Positions 53,242-62,054 of a stretch of 64,000 bases of DNA are shown piece by piece. A program made the translations under genes and the position numbers. Within the stretch, counting starts at the first letter, position 1; the number at the start of each line of letters is the position of its first letter. Source of the stretch: Streptomyces shenzhenensis (lineage in GTDB: Bacteria > Actinomycetota > Actinomycetes > Streptomycetales > Streptomycetaceae). The stretch is from contig NZ_PENI01000009.1 in assembly GCF_003688995.1 (NCBI RefSeq), forward strand, positions 62,001 through 126,000, given 5' to 3'. The notes beneath the pieces are model-generated. The model saw nothing but the letters and a program-made list of their open reading frames with translations, had not been told where the DNA came from and searched no databases.

Positions 53242-54239
53242 CCGCCACCGAAACCGCGCCCGAGGCCGGCGCAGGCGCGGCCGCACCCGGCCACGCCCCG
53301 ATCGGCCCGCGCGTCATCGCCTTCGCCCGGGACTACGCCGCACTGATCCTGCTGGCCGCGATCTTCGTGACGCTGTCGGTCATCTCGTCGTCGTTCCTGT
53401 CCTTCACCAACGTCATGAACATCCTCAACCAGAACGCGCCGCTCGCGATCATCGCCGTGGCCGGCACGTTCGTCATCGTCTCGGGGGCGTTCGACCTGTC
53501 CACGGCGGCGATGTACGCGGTGGCCAGCGTGGTCGCCGCGTCGATCGCCACCTCCACCGGCAGCACCTGGCCGGCCCTGCTCGCCGCACCGGCGCTGGGC
53601 CTGGTGATGGGCGCGCTCAACGGGCTCGCCGTGACCCGGCTGAACGTGCACTCCTTCCTCGCCACCCTCGCCTCCAGCCTCGTCTACAAGGCCGTCGCCG
53701 TGCTGGTCACCGGCGGCTCGCTGATCACCGTGACCACGAGCGGCTTCTCCGACCTCGGGCGCGGCCAGGTCGCCGGGATCTTCTACTCGGTGCTCATCCT
53801 GCTGGCCGTCTTCGCCCTCGCCTGGCTGCTCCTCAACGGCACGGTCTTCGGCCGGCACGTGTTCGCCGTCGGCGGCAACGCGGACGCCGCGCATCTCTCC
53901 GGTGTGCGCGTGGACCGGGTCAAGGTCATCGTGTTCGCGCTCAGCGGCCTGGCCGCCGGCATCGCCGCCGCGATCGGGGTCTCCCGCCTCGCATCCGGCC
54001 AGCCGCAGGCCGGCAGCGGCCTCGACCTGCAGGCCATCGCGGCGATCATCCTCGGCGGCACCAGCATCTACGGAGGTGTCGGCGCGGTCTGGCGCTCGCT
54101 GGTCGGCGTCTACCTGATCGCCCTGATCGGCAACGGCTTCGACATCCTCAACGTCAATCCGCAGATGAAAGACCTGGTCACGGGTGTCATCATCCTCGCC
54201 GCGGTGGCGCTCGCGGCCGCCGACCGCCGCCGGCGCTGA
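53238..54239 (+). CDS. ABC importer permease (RbsC type)
   Basis: A 333-residue membrane protein with about ten hydrophobic segments, e.g. YAALILLAAIFVTLSVISSS and VFALAWLLLNGTVFG. The family motif GGNADAAHLSGVRVDRVKVI and the C-terminal AIILGGTSIYGGVGAVWRSL are clear. It forms the channel of the importer as a homodimer. The N-terminal ~25 residues are Ala/Pro-rich. Confidence 0.93.
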   Translation: MTATETAPEAGAGAAAPGHAPIGPRVIAFARDYAALILLAAIFVTLSVISSSFLSFTNVMNILNQNAPLAIIAVAGTFVIVSGAFDLSTAAMYAVASVVAASIATSTGSTWPALLAAPALGLVMGALNGLAVTRLNVHSFLATLASSLVYKAVAVLVTGGSLITVTTSGFSDLGRGQVAGIFYSVLILLAVFALAWLLLNGTVFGRHVFAVGGNADAAHLSGVRVDRVKVIVFALSGLAAGIAAAIGVSRLASGQPQAGSGLDLQAIAAIILGGTSIYGGVGAVWRSLVGVYLIALIGNGFDILNVNPQMKDLVTGVIILAAVALAAADRRRR

Positions 54240-54268
54240 CCGGTTCCCCGAACGCAGAAAGGTTCGAC

Positions 54269-56308
54269 ATGGCTGAAGTACGCGTCGCCATCGATGTCGG
54301 CGGCACCTTCACCGACGTGGTGAAACTCGTCCCGCACAGCGGGGAGCTGCGGTTCGAGAAGGTGGCCACCACCCCCGCCGAGCCCACCAAGGGCGTGCTC
54401 GCGGCCTTCGCCGCCGCCGAGGCCGCACTGAGCGAGGTGACCACCTTCAACCACGGCTCCACGCTCGGCCTCAACTCGCTGCTCACCCGCACCGGCGCCA
54501 GGGTGGCGGTGGTCGCCACCGCGGGCTTCCGCGACGTCTATCTCCTCGGGCGCACCGACCGGCGGCCGATGTACGCGCTCACCTACCGCAAGCCGGAGGC
54601 CCTGCTCAAGCGGCGGGACACCTTCGAGGTGACCGAGCGTTCCCTGTTCGACGGCAGCGTCGCCACGCCGTTCGACGAGGCCGGCGCACGCTCGGTCGCC
54701 GCCGAGATCGCCGCCGGCGGCTATCAGGCGGTCGCGGTCGCCTTCCTGCACGCGTACGCGAACCCGGCGCACGAACTCGCCATGCGGGAGGTGCTGCACG
54801 AGGTCGCACCCGGCGTCGAGGTGACCCTCTCGCACGAACTGTCCGGCGAGTACCGGGAGTACGAGCGCACCTCGACCGCCGTACTGGACGCCTACATCAA
54901 GCCGATCATGCGGACCTATCTGGAAGCCCTGACGCGGCGCCTTGACGAGGGCGGCTTCACCGGCCGGTTCCTGATGTCGCGCTCCGGCGGCGGTGCGATG
55001 ACGGCCGCCGCGGCGACCCGGCAGCCGGTCAACCTGATCCTGTCCGGACCGGCCGGCGGCGTCGTGGGCGCCGCCTCCCTGGCCAAGGTCATCGGCATCC
55101 CCGACCTGATCACCATCGACATGGGCGGCACCAGCCTGGACGCCTCGCTGGTCCTCGACGGCGAGCCGGTGCTGCACCAGGGCGCCGAGTTCGAGGGCCT
55201 GCCCATCAACACCACGTCCCTGAACATCCACACCATCGGCGCGGGCGGCGGCTCCATCGCCTGGCTGGACGCGGCCGGTGCGCTCCAGGTCGGCCCGCAG
55301 AGCGCCGGGGCATCCCCGGGACCTGCGGCGTACGGGCGGGGCGGCACCCAGCCCACCTTCACCGACGCCGCGCTGACACTCGGCTACATGGGCAGCGACG
55401 TACCGCTCGGCGGCTCGCTGGTCCTCGACCACGATCTCGCCGCCAAGTCGTTGCAGCCGGTCGCCGACCAGCTCGGGATGAGCCTGCGCACGGTGGCCCG
55501 CGGCATCGTCCGCATCTCGACCACCAAGATCGTCGGCGCGGTCCGGGCGATCACCGTCGAGCTCGGCCGCGACCCGAAGGACTTCGCGCTGCTCTCCTTC
55601 GGGGGCGGCGGCGGCCTGGTCGCCGTGGACGTGGCCCGCGAACTCGGCATCCCGACGGTCATCGTGCCACCGGGCCAGGGCGCGTTCTCGGCACTGGGCA
55701 TGCTGATGGCCGACGTGCAGCACGACTACGCACGCACCGACGTCCTCCCCCTCGCCTCGACCCCGGACACCTACTTCGAAGAGGCGTTCACCGCGATGGA
55801 GGCCGAGGCGGACACGGCCCTCGGCGACGAGGGTTTCGCCCCCGAGAAGCGCAGCCTGCACCGCTCGGTCGACCTGCGCTACGCCGGCCAGGAACACGCG
55901 GCGACCGTGCCCTACCCGGAGGGGGACGTCGCCGACAGCCTCGCGGCAAGCTTCCGCGAACTCCACGCACGGCTCTACGGCCACGTCATGGACGACCCGG
56001 TCGAGATCGTGACGCTGCGGCTGCGCGCGGTCGGCCTGGTCGACAAGCCCGCCTGGCCCCTGCACCCCGAGCGCACCGCCGGCCGGCCGCCGGTGCTGGG
56101 CCGGCGCCAGGTCTTCGCCCACAGCGACACCGGTGTGCCCTACCAGCTGGTCAGCCGGGAGTCCCTGCTGGCCGGCGACGTGATCGACGGACCCGCCGTG
56201 GTCGCCGAGCACACCGCCACCACCGTGCTGCACACCGGCGACCGGTTGCGCGTGGCCGAACACGGCGAACTCGTCATCAGCGTCAACGCCGAGGAGAAGG
56301 ACCAGTGA
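54269..56308 (+). CDS. Hydantoinase/oxoprolinase subunit A (HyuA type)
   Basis: A 679-residue protein starting EVRVAIDVGGTFTDVVKLVP, the ATP-binding start of HyuA/5-oxoprolinase A subunits. It continues with TTFNHGSTLGLNSLLTRTGA, SGPAGGVVGAASLAKVIGIP, TIDMGGTSLDASL, GAGGGSIAWLD and GGTQPTFTDA. The family uses ATP hydrolysis to open lactams or hydantoins, or to activate carbonyls. The start has AGAAAGG upstream. The stop overlaps the next start (GTGA), so A and B subunits are coupled. In this island it probably opens a ring derived from hydroxyproline. Confidence 0.92.
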   Translation: MAEVRVAIDVGGTFTDVVKLVPHSGELRFEKVATTPAEPTKGVLAAFAAAEAALSEVTTFNHGSTLGLNSLLTRTGARVAVVATAGFRDVYLLGRTDRRPMYALTYRKPEALLKRRDTFEVTERSLFDGSVATPFDEAGARSVAAEIAAGGYQAVAVAFLHAYANPAHELAMREVLHEVAPGVEVTLSHELSGEYREYERTSTAVLDAYIKPIMRTYLEALTRRLDEGGFTGRFLMSRSGGGAMTAAAATRQPVNLILSGPAGGVVGAASLAKVIGIPDLITIDMGGTSLDASLVLDGEPVLHQGAEFEGLPINTTSLNIHTIGAGGGSIAWLDAAGALQVGPQSAGASPGPAAYGRGGTQPTFTDAALTLGYMGSDVPLGGSLVLDHDLAAKSLQPVADQLGMSLRTVARGIVRISTTKIVGAVRAITVELGRDPKDFALLSFGGGGGLVAVDVARELGIPTVIVPPGQGAFSALGMLMADVQHDYARTDVLPLASTPDTYFEEAFTAMEAEADTALGDEGFAPEKRSLHRSVDLRYAGQEHAATVPYPEGDVADSLAASFRELHARLYGHVMDDPVEIVTLRLRAVGLVDKPAWPLHPERTAGRPPVLGRRQVFAHSDTGVPYQLVSRESLLAGDVIDGPAVVAEHTATTVLHTGDRLRVAEHGELVISVNAEEKDQ

Positions 56309-58017
56309 CCGACGCGATCACCCTCGAGGTCATCCGGCACGCCCTGCTCGCCACCGCCGAGGAGATGGCCCGCAACCTGTGCCGGACCGCCTACAACACC
56401 GTGGTCTACGAGATCCACGACTACGGCATCGGCGTGCACGACGCGAACGGCAACGTGGTCGCCGACGCGCCCGGCATCGCGATCTTCACCCGGGGCAACG
56501 ACCACGGGATCCACCGCGCGATCGAGCACCTCGGCGCCGACAACATGGCACCCGGCGATGTGTTCCTGCTGAACTACCCCTACTGGTCGTCGGCGCACAC
56601 ACTCGACACCCTCGTCTTCGCACCGATCCACGCCGACGGACAGCTCATCGGCTTCGCCTCGTGCCGCATCCACGTACTCGACCTGAAACAGAAGAACCCC
56701 GGATACGTGCTCGACTCGACCGACATGTATCAGGAAGGCATGTTCTTCCCCGGCTCGCGCCTTTACCGCGCGGGCGAACCCAACCAGGAGATCTTCGACA
56801 TCATCCGCTTCAACTCGCGGATGCCCGAGCGGACCATCGGCGACCTGCAGGCCCAGGTCTCGGCCTGTGTGACCGGAGTGCGGCGCACCCAGGAACTGGC
56901 CGCCAAGCACGGCACCGACCACCTCGTCGCCGCGATGCGGTCGATCAACGACCACGGCGAGCGGCTGGCCCGGCTGGCCCTTGCCCGGCTGCCGCGCGGC
57001 ACGTGGAGCGCCACCGACATGGTGGACTCCGACGGCGTCGACACCGAGCGCGAGATCCTGCTCAAGGCCACGGTCACCATCACCGAGGACGAGTTCGTCG
57101 TCGACTGGACCGGCAGTGAACGCGACGTACGCGGCCCCATCAACCTGCCGGTGGGCCAGACGATCGCCCTGTCCAGCCTCGTGTTCAAGGCACTGACCAC
57201 ACCGGACACCCCGGTGGTGGCCGGCAACTTCGCCCCGCTGCGGGTGATCACCGACCCCGGCAGCGTCATGCACGCCGTGCCGCCGATGCCCACGTTCACG
57301 CTGTGGACCGGGCTGCTCGCCGGCGAAGTGATCCTGAAGGCGCTCGCCCAGGGCATGCCGGAACGCATCCCGGCCTGCTCCGGCGGCGACGTCTCGTCCA
57401 TGATGGGACTCGGCACGAACCCCAGAACCGGCCAGCCCTGGCTCGAAGCGACCAACGAGGCCGTCGGGTTCGGCGGCCACGCCGGCGGCGACGGAGAAGA
57501 CGGCATCATGCACATGTCCGAGCCGGGGTGCCGCAACAATCCGGTCGAGGTGCTGGAACAGAAGTCGCCCATGTTCATCGAACGCTACGGCTATGTGCCC
57601 GACACGGCAGGCCCGGGCCGGCACCGCGGTGGCGTCGGCGTCCAACGTGTCTACCGGTTCACCGCGCCGTCCACCGGCATCGCGCTGGTCTACCGCACCA
57701 AGTCGGCCCCGTGGCCGATCGCCGGCGGGGAACCCGCGACCCCCGCCCGGATCGTGCTCAACCCGGGCACCGACCGCGAGGTCGTCACCCGCGGCAGCTA
57801 CAACACGCTCGAAGCGGGGGACGTCCTCGCCAACGTCACCGGCGGCGGGGGCGGCTACGGGCCCGCGTCCGCACGCGAGCCCGCGAAGGTGCTGGAGGAC
57901 GTGATCGACGGCTTCGTGTCCGTCGAGGCGGCCCGGTCCGCCTACGGGGTCGTCATCACCGAAGGACCGTGGGCCGTCGACGAGCCGGCCACGGCACGGC
58001 TGCGGGCGGCCCGGTGA
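56305..58017 (+). CDS. Hydantoinase/oxoprolinase subunit B (HyuB type)
   Basis: A 570-residue partner of HyuA: TLEVIRHALLATAEEMARNL, TRGNDHGIHRAIEHLGADNM, DVFLLNYPYWSSAHTLDTLV, FTLWTGLLAGEVILKALAQG, and VTGGGGGYGPASAREPAKVL at the end. HyuA and HyuB together form ATP-dependent hydantoinase, 5-oxoprolinase or acetophenone-carboxylase-like complexes. Its stop overlaps the amidohydrolase start. The substrate specificity is not deducible by motif alone. Confidence 0.93.
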   Translation: MTDAITLEVIRHALLATAEEMARNLCRTAYNTVVYEIHDYGIGVHDANGNVVADAPGIAIFTRGNDHGIHRAIEHLGADNMAPGDVFLLNYPYWSSAHTLDTLVFAPIHADGQLIGFASCRIHVLDLKQKNPGYVLDSTDMYQEGMFFPGSRLYRAGEPNQEIFDIIRFNSRMPERTIGDLQAQVSACVTGVRRTQELAAKHGTDHLVAAMRSINDHGERLARLALARLPRGTWSATDMVDSDGVDTEREILLKATVTITEDEFVVDWTGSERDVRGPINLPVGQTIALSSLVFKALTTPDTPVVAGNFAPLRVITDPGSVMHAVPPMPTFTLWTGLLAGEVILKALAQGMPERIPACSGGDVSSMMGLGTNPRTGQPWLEATNEAVGFGGHAGGDGEDGIMHMSEPGCRNNPVEVLEQKSPMFIERYGYVPDTAGPGRHRGGVGVQRVYRFTAPSTGIALVYRTKSAPWPIAGGEPATPARIVLNPGTDREVVTRGSYNTLEAGDVLANVTGGGGGYGPASAREPAKVLEDVIDGFVSVEAARSAYGVVITEGPWAVDEPATARLRAAR

Positions 58018-59210
58018 GCACGGCCGACCTCATCATCACCGACGCGCTGCTGCACGAGGACGAGCCCGCCGAAGCCGACGTCGTCGTCCACGACGGACGG
58101 ATCGTGGCCGTCGGCCCCGGCGCGGCCAAGGGCCACACGGCGGCACGGACCCTCGCCGCCGCAGGAGCATCACTCCTGCCGGGCCTCATCGACGCACACT
58201 TCCACGCCTACGCGACAAGCCTCGACGCATGGCGGCTGGAGAACACACCGCTCAGCTACGTGGCACTGGCCGGCGCCCGGAGACTGCGCCGGGCACTGCA
58301 CCGCGGCTTCACCACGGTCCGTGACGTCGCGGGCGGCGACGCCGGCCTGGACCGGGCCGTCACCACGGGACTGATCGAGTCCCCCCGGTACCTGTGGACC
58401 GGCCCCGCGATGAGCCAGACGGGCGGCCACGGGGACCCGCGCGCCGCCGACACCGGCATCTGCTTCCACTCCGGACCCATGAACCAGGTCGTCGACGGCG
58501 TGGACCAGCTGCGGGTCGCGGCCCGCGACCGGTTCCGCCGCGGCGCGCACGCCCTCAAGATCATGACCTCCGGCGGCGTGGTGTCGCCCACCGACCCGAT
58601 CCGGGTGCCGCAGTACTCGGCCGAGGAGATCCAGGCGGTCACCGGGGAAGCCCGGCGCCGCGGCAGCTACGTCGCCGCCCACGCCTACTCACCCGAGGCG
58701 ATCCGGCACTCGATCGCCAACGGGGTGCGCTCCATCGAGCACGGCAACCTGCTCGACGAGGACACGGCCACCGCGATGGCCGCGGCACAGGCCTTCCTCG
58801 TACCGACCCTCGCGGCCTACGACGCGATGGCCCGGCGCTGGCAGGAGGTGGCCCTGAGCCCCGTGCAGCGCGCCAAGAACGCCGAGGTCCTCGACTCCGG
58901 CCGCATGGCGGTGCAACGGGCCCGGCAGGCCGGGGTGCGCATCGGTTTCGGGACCGACCTGATGGCCGACCTGGAGGACGACCAGCTGCGCGGACTGGAA
59001 CTGCAGGCCGAAGCGATCGGCTGGCAGGCGGCCCTGCGCTCGGCGACCCGGACGAACGCGGAGCTCATCGGCCGGCCCGACCTGGGCCGCATAGAGGTGG
59101 GCGCGACCGCCGACCTGCTTCTGCTGGCCGGCCCCCTCACCGAGGACGAGACCCTGCTCTGGGACGAGCGAAAGGCCCGCACCGTGGTGCAGGGGGGAGT
59201 GCTGAAATGA
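58014..59210 (+). CDS. Amidohydrolase (imidazolonepropionase/prolidase-like)
   Basis: A 398-residue metal-dependent amidohydrolase. It shows LIITDALLHEDEPAEADVVV, the metal motif LLPGLIDAHFHAY (HxH), FTTVRDVAGGDAGL, HALKIMTSGGVVSPTD, HAYSPEAIRHSIANGVRSIE with EHGNLLDEDTA, and the catalytic aspartate region IGFGTDLMAD. These are typical of the Xaa-Pro dipeptidase/amidohydrolase branch of the superfamily. It may cleave an N-acyl or N-carbamoyl group or a prolyl amide. The start is GTG in GTGA overlap with hyuB; its stop overlaps the next gene. Confidence 0.88.
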   Translation: MSTADLIITDALLHEDEPAEADVVVHDGRIVAVGPGAAKGHTAARTLAAAGASLLPGLIDAHFHAYATSLDAWRLENTPLSYVALAGARRLRRALHRGFTTVRDVAGGDAGLDRAVTTGLIESPRYLWTGPAMSQTGGHGDPRAADTGICFHSGPMNQVVDGVDQLRVAARDRFRRGAHALKIMTSGGVVSPTDPIRVPQYSAEEIQAVTGEARRRGSYVAAHAYSPEAIRHSIANGVRSIEHGNLLDEDTATAMAAAQAFLVPTLAAYDAMARRWQEVALSPVQRAKNAEVLDSGRMAVQRARQAGVRIGFGTDLMADLEDDQLRGLELQAEAIGWQAALRSATRTNAELIGRPDLGRIEVGATADLLLLAGPLTEDETLLWDERKARTVVQGGVLK

Positions 59211-60085
59211 CGGTTCCTGTCCTGTCCTGCCTGGTCCTGCCCGACCAGGCCCCGGCGGAGTTCCTGGCCCGGGTACGCGACGCGGAACAGGCCGGCGCGC
59301 GCACGGTCTGGACGTACGACCACCTGTCCTGGCGGGACCTGGCCGACGGCCCCTGGTTCAGCACGGTGCCGCTGCTCGCGGCGGCGGCCGGGGCGACCTC
59401 CACCGTGCGGCTCGGCGCGCAGGTGGCCACGCCCAACTTCCGGCATCCGGTGCCGTTCGCGAAGGAGGTCATGACCCTCGACCATGTGGCCGCGGGACGG
59501 CTGGAGCTGGGGGTGGGAGCGGGCGCGGAGGACGCGGACGCACGCGTGCTCGGCCAGACACCGCTGTCACGCAAGGAACGCGGCGACCGTTTCGAGGAAT
59601 GGGCGACACTGCTCGCCACCCTGCTGGAACAGGACCGCACGGAGTTCCACGGGTCCTTCTACAGCGCCCGCGACGCACGCATGATCCCGGGATGTGTGCA
59701 GCGGCCCCGGGTGCCGCTGACCGTCGCCGCGGCGGGCCCACGGAGCATGCGGCTGGCGGCACGTCTGGGCTCGGCCTGGGTGACGTACGGGCCGTACCGC
59801 CAGTCACCCCCGCCGCAGGAGTGGCTGGCGGCGATCGCGGAGCAGAGCCGGAGCCTGGACACGGCGATCGCCCAGGTGGCGCCGGGCAGGCGGATCCGCC
59901 GCATCGCACAGGTGGCGCTCGACGAAGCCCGCCCGTTCAGGGACGCGGACACCTACCGGCGGTTCGCCGAGAACGTGGCGGCGGCGGGATTCGACGAACT
60001 CACCGTGCACTGGCCCCGCCCCGACGGCCGGGGCGTGCCCGCCGCCGCCCTCGACATGGTCGTCGCCACCCACCACGGACCCTGA
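59207..60085 (+). CDS. LLM-class (luciferase-like) flavin/F420-dependent oxidoreductase
   Basis: A 292-residue TIM-barrel protein: VLSCLVLPDQAPAEFLARVR, ARTVWTYDHLSWRDL, VRLGAQVATPNFRHPVPFAK, AAGRLELGVGAGAEDADARV and PLTVAAAGPRSMRLAARLGS. Such enzymes use FMNH2 or F420 for monooxygenation or hydride transfer. It is the last gene of the coupled catabolic operon (ATGA overlap) and is followed by a strong terminator. It probably performs an oxidative or reductive step on the imported substrate. Confidence 0.9.
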   Translation: MTVPVLSCLVLPDQAPAEFLARVRDAEQAGARTVWTYDHLSWRDLADGPWFSTVPLLAAAAGATSTVRLGAQVATPNFRHPVPFAKEVMTLDHVAAGRLELGVGAGAEDADARVLGQTPLSRKERGDRFEEWATLLATLLEQDRTEFHGSFYSARDARMIPGCVQRPRVPLTVAAAGPRSMRLAARLGSAWVTYGPYRQSPPPQEWLAAIAEQSRSLDTAIAQVAPGRRIRRIAQVALDEARPFRDADTYRRFAENVAAAGFDELTVHWPRPDGRGVPAAALDMVVATHHGP

Positions 60086-60094
60086 ACGGCGGGC

Positions 60095-60123
60095 GGTTCC
60101 GGCGGGATCCGCCCGCCGGAACC
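60095..60123. terminator. Hairpin terminator of the catabolic operon
   Basis: A perfect 12-bp stem (GGTTCCGGCGGG with CCCGCCGGAACC) and a 5-nt loop, 9 bp after the stop of the LLM-class gene. Confidence 0.85.
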
Positions 60124-60229
60124 ACCGGCCGCCGCCCGCCCGCCACGTCACACAACGCGACCCCCGGGGCGGGCCGTGTCCCGGTGACGGCCATGCCGCC
60201 CGGCCCGGCGGACGACCCGATCGGTAAGA

Positions 60230-60242
60230 TGTGCCATTGCAC
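60230..60242 (+). promoter_or_regulatory. GntR-type operator, site 3 (autoregulatory)
   Basis: TGTGCCATTGCAC contains the perfect dyad GTGC-CATT-GCAC and matches sites at 44257 and 50628. It lies 44 bp upstream of the GntR gene start. Confidence 0.6.
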
Positions 60243-60286
60243 TGGGAAAGACAGGTATCGGCCGCTCATAGGTGATGGGGATATTC

Positions 60287-60964
60287 ATGGTGACCGCGGA
60301 CAGCGACTCTCTGGCTCCGCTCGCGCCCGCGAGCAGCCTGCGTGAGCGGGTCGAGGAGGCGATCGCCGCGGCCATCGTCTCGGGCCAGATGCCCGCCGGT
60401 GAGGTGTTCTCCGCCCCCACTCTGGCCGCCCGCTTCGGTGTCTCGGCCACACCCGTCCGCGAGGCGATGCTCAACCTCGCCAAGCGCGGCCTCGTCGACA
60501 TCGTCCGCAACAAGGGCTTCCGGGTCACCGCGGTGAGCGAGAGCGAACTGCGCGCGATCGTCGACGTACGCCAGCTGCTCGAAGCACCGGCGGTCAGGCG
60601 GCTCGCGGGGGGACTGTCCAAGGCCGACCTGACCCGCCTGCGCGGCCTGGCCGAGGAGATAGTGCGGGGAGCCCGGGACGCCGACCTGACCCACTACCTA
60701 CAGGCCGACACGACCTTCCATCTCACGCTGCTGGAACTGGCCGGCAACCCGAGACTGCACGACATCGTGGCCGATCTGCGTGCGCAGACGCGCCTGACGG
60801 GCCTGGCGGACATGGTGGCGACGGAGGAGCTCCAGGCGTCCGCCCGGGAACACCTCGACCTGCTGGACCTGCTGGAGGCGGGGGCGGCCGAGGAGTGCGA
60901 GCACCTGATGGTCCGGCACATCGGCCATGTGCTGGGCTGGTGGGCCGGCCACACGGAGGCGTGA
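60287..60964 (+). CDS. GntR family regulator (FCD/FadR type)
   Basis: A 225-residue regulator. The winged helix (about 18-80) contains LRERVEEAIAAAIVSGQMPA, FSAPTLAARFGVSATPVREA and LAKRGLVDIVRNKGFRVTAV. The FCD all-helical ligand domain (about 85-220) has ADTTFHLTLLELAGNPRLHD and VRHIGHVLGWWAGH; histidines in these helices usually bind a metal that positions a small acid. The ATG at 60287 has GGGG six bases upstream; GTG/ATG codons at 60272-60277 are alternatives. Position and operator suggest control of the whole hydroxyproline/hydantoinase island. Confidence 0.93.
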   Translation: MVTADSDSLAPLAPASSLRERVEEAIAAAIVSGQMPAGEVFSAPTLAARFGVSATPVREAMLNLAKRGLVDIVRNKGFRVTAVSESELRAIVDVRQLLEAPAVRRLAGGLSKADLTRLRGLAEEIVRGARDADLTHYLQADTTFHLTLLELAGNPRLHDIVADLRAQTRLTGLADMVATEELQASAREHLDLLDLLEAGAAEECEHLMVRHIGHVLGWWAGHTEA

Positions 60965-61346
60965 CACCCCGCCGTGGCCGCCGGGAGCGCGGCGGCTTCC
61001 AGGACGGTCCGGGTGACGTCCCCGACCAGGCCGGCCCTGCGGCGCTCGGACAGCGCGCCCCTGGGGCGCGGTCACGTCCACGAGGAAACGGGGCAGGTCG
61101 TCCCCGGCCGTGGTCTGCGCTCCTTCGGGCAGTTCGATCAGGTAGCTCCAGGCCTGGGCGCGGAAGAACGCGGTGTCGGGCGCGCCCTCCCAGCGCAGCA
61201 GTACGGCGGCCAGATCACCCCGGATAGCAGCAACTGGCCGCCGAGGCGGTGCAGCACACGGGAGAGACGGCCGCCCGCATCCTGCGCAGGGAACTGGACG
61301 CGGGACCGGCCGCCGGTCAGCGCGCGTTCCTGTATGGGATGCCGCC
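60965..61346. other. Region with possible gene remnants
   Basis: No intact gene is visible. The reverse strand at about 61200-61050 reads AAVLLRWEGAPDTAFFRAQA and WSYLIELPEGAQTTAGDDLP in one frame. The forward strand at about 61230-61362 reads QLAAEAVQHTGETAARILRR and ends QRAFLYGMPPHTG. Both look protein-like, but they lack starts, and I could not assign either to a family. Confidence 0.3.
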
Positions 61347-61940
61347 TCACACCGGATAAGGAACGGCCGCGCGGGCCGAGCGGAGCGCGCCCGCCCACCA
61401 GGCCAGCCGGCCGAGCAGGGCCTGGGCGTAGCGAGAGGCATCGGGATCGAGCGGACGGCCCTCCCGCCACGTGCTGAAGTGGTTCGGGAAGACCAGACCG
61501 TCGCGGATGGTCACGGCCTGCAACTCGGTCAGGACGTTCTCCAGATGCAGCACCGCGTGCCGGCCGCCCGCCGCTCCGCCGTAGCTGACGAACGCGACGG
61601 GTTTGGCCGTCCACTGGGTGAAGTGCCAGTCGATGGCCGCCTTCAGGGACGCGGGATAGCTGTGGTTGTACTCGGGCGTGACCATGATGAACGCGTCAGC
61701 ACCCGCCAGGGCCTCCGTCAGGCGCGCCAGGCCGGCCGGCCGTGGGTAGTCGGCGCCGGCGGCCTTCGGCGACACGGCGGGCAGGGCCAACGGGATGTCG
61801 AACGCGGCGAGATCGACGACGTCCACGTCAAATCCACTGTGGCGCCGGGCCTGTTCGGCGACCCAGGCGGCCGCCACCGGCCCGAACCGCCCTTCGCGGA
61901 CGCTGCCGACGATGATCACCAACTTGTGCGTGCTGTCCAT
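61347..61940 (-). CDS. NADPH-dependent FMN reductase family protein
   Basis: A 197-residue flavodoxin-like reductase: LVIIVGSVREGRFGPVAAAW for FMN phosphate, DAFIMVTPEYNHSYPASLKA (the PEYN motif), and PVAFVSYGGAAGGRHAVLHL. The family includes NAD(P)H:quinone and azo reductases. The ATG at 61940 (MDSTHK) was preferred to a GTG three codons upstream because it aligns with the family. It diverges from an XRE regulator across a 114-bp gap, which suggests joint regulation. Confidence 0.92.
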   Translation of the reverse strand: MDSTHKLVIIVGSVREGRFGPVAAAWVAEQARRHSGFDVDVVDLAAFDIPLALPAVSPKAAGADYPRPAGLARLTEALAGADAFIMVTPEYNHSYPASLKAAIDWHFTQWTAKPVAFVSYGGAAGGRHAVLHLENVLTELQAVTIRDGLVFPNHFSTWREGRPLDPDASRYAQALLGRLAWWAGALRSARAAVPYPV

Positions 61941-62054
61941 GCCCACCACGGTCGGGCCTTCGCCACGGTCGCGGCCAGACCGTGCTCAGGATGGCCCCCG
62001 CAGGGCCACCCTCAGGCCCTCCGTGACCGGCCGGTGCCGCCGTATCCTCTCCTC

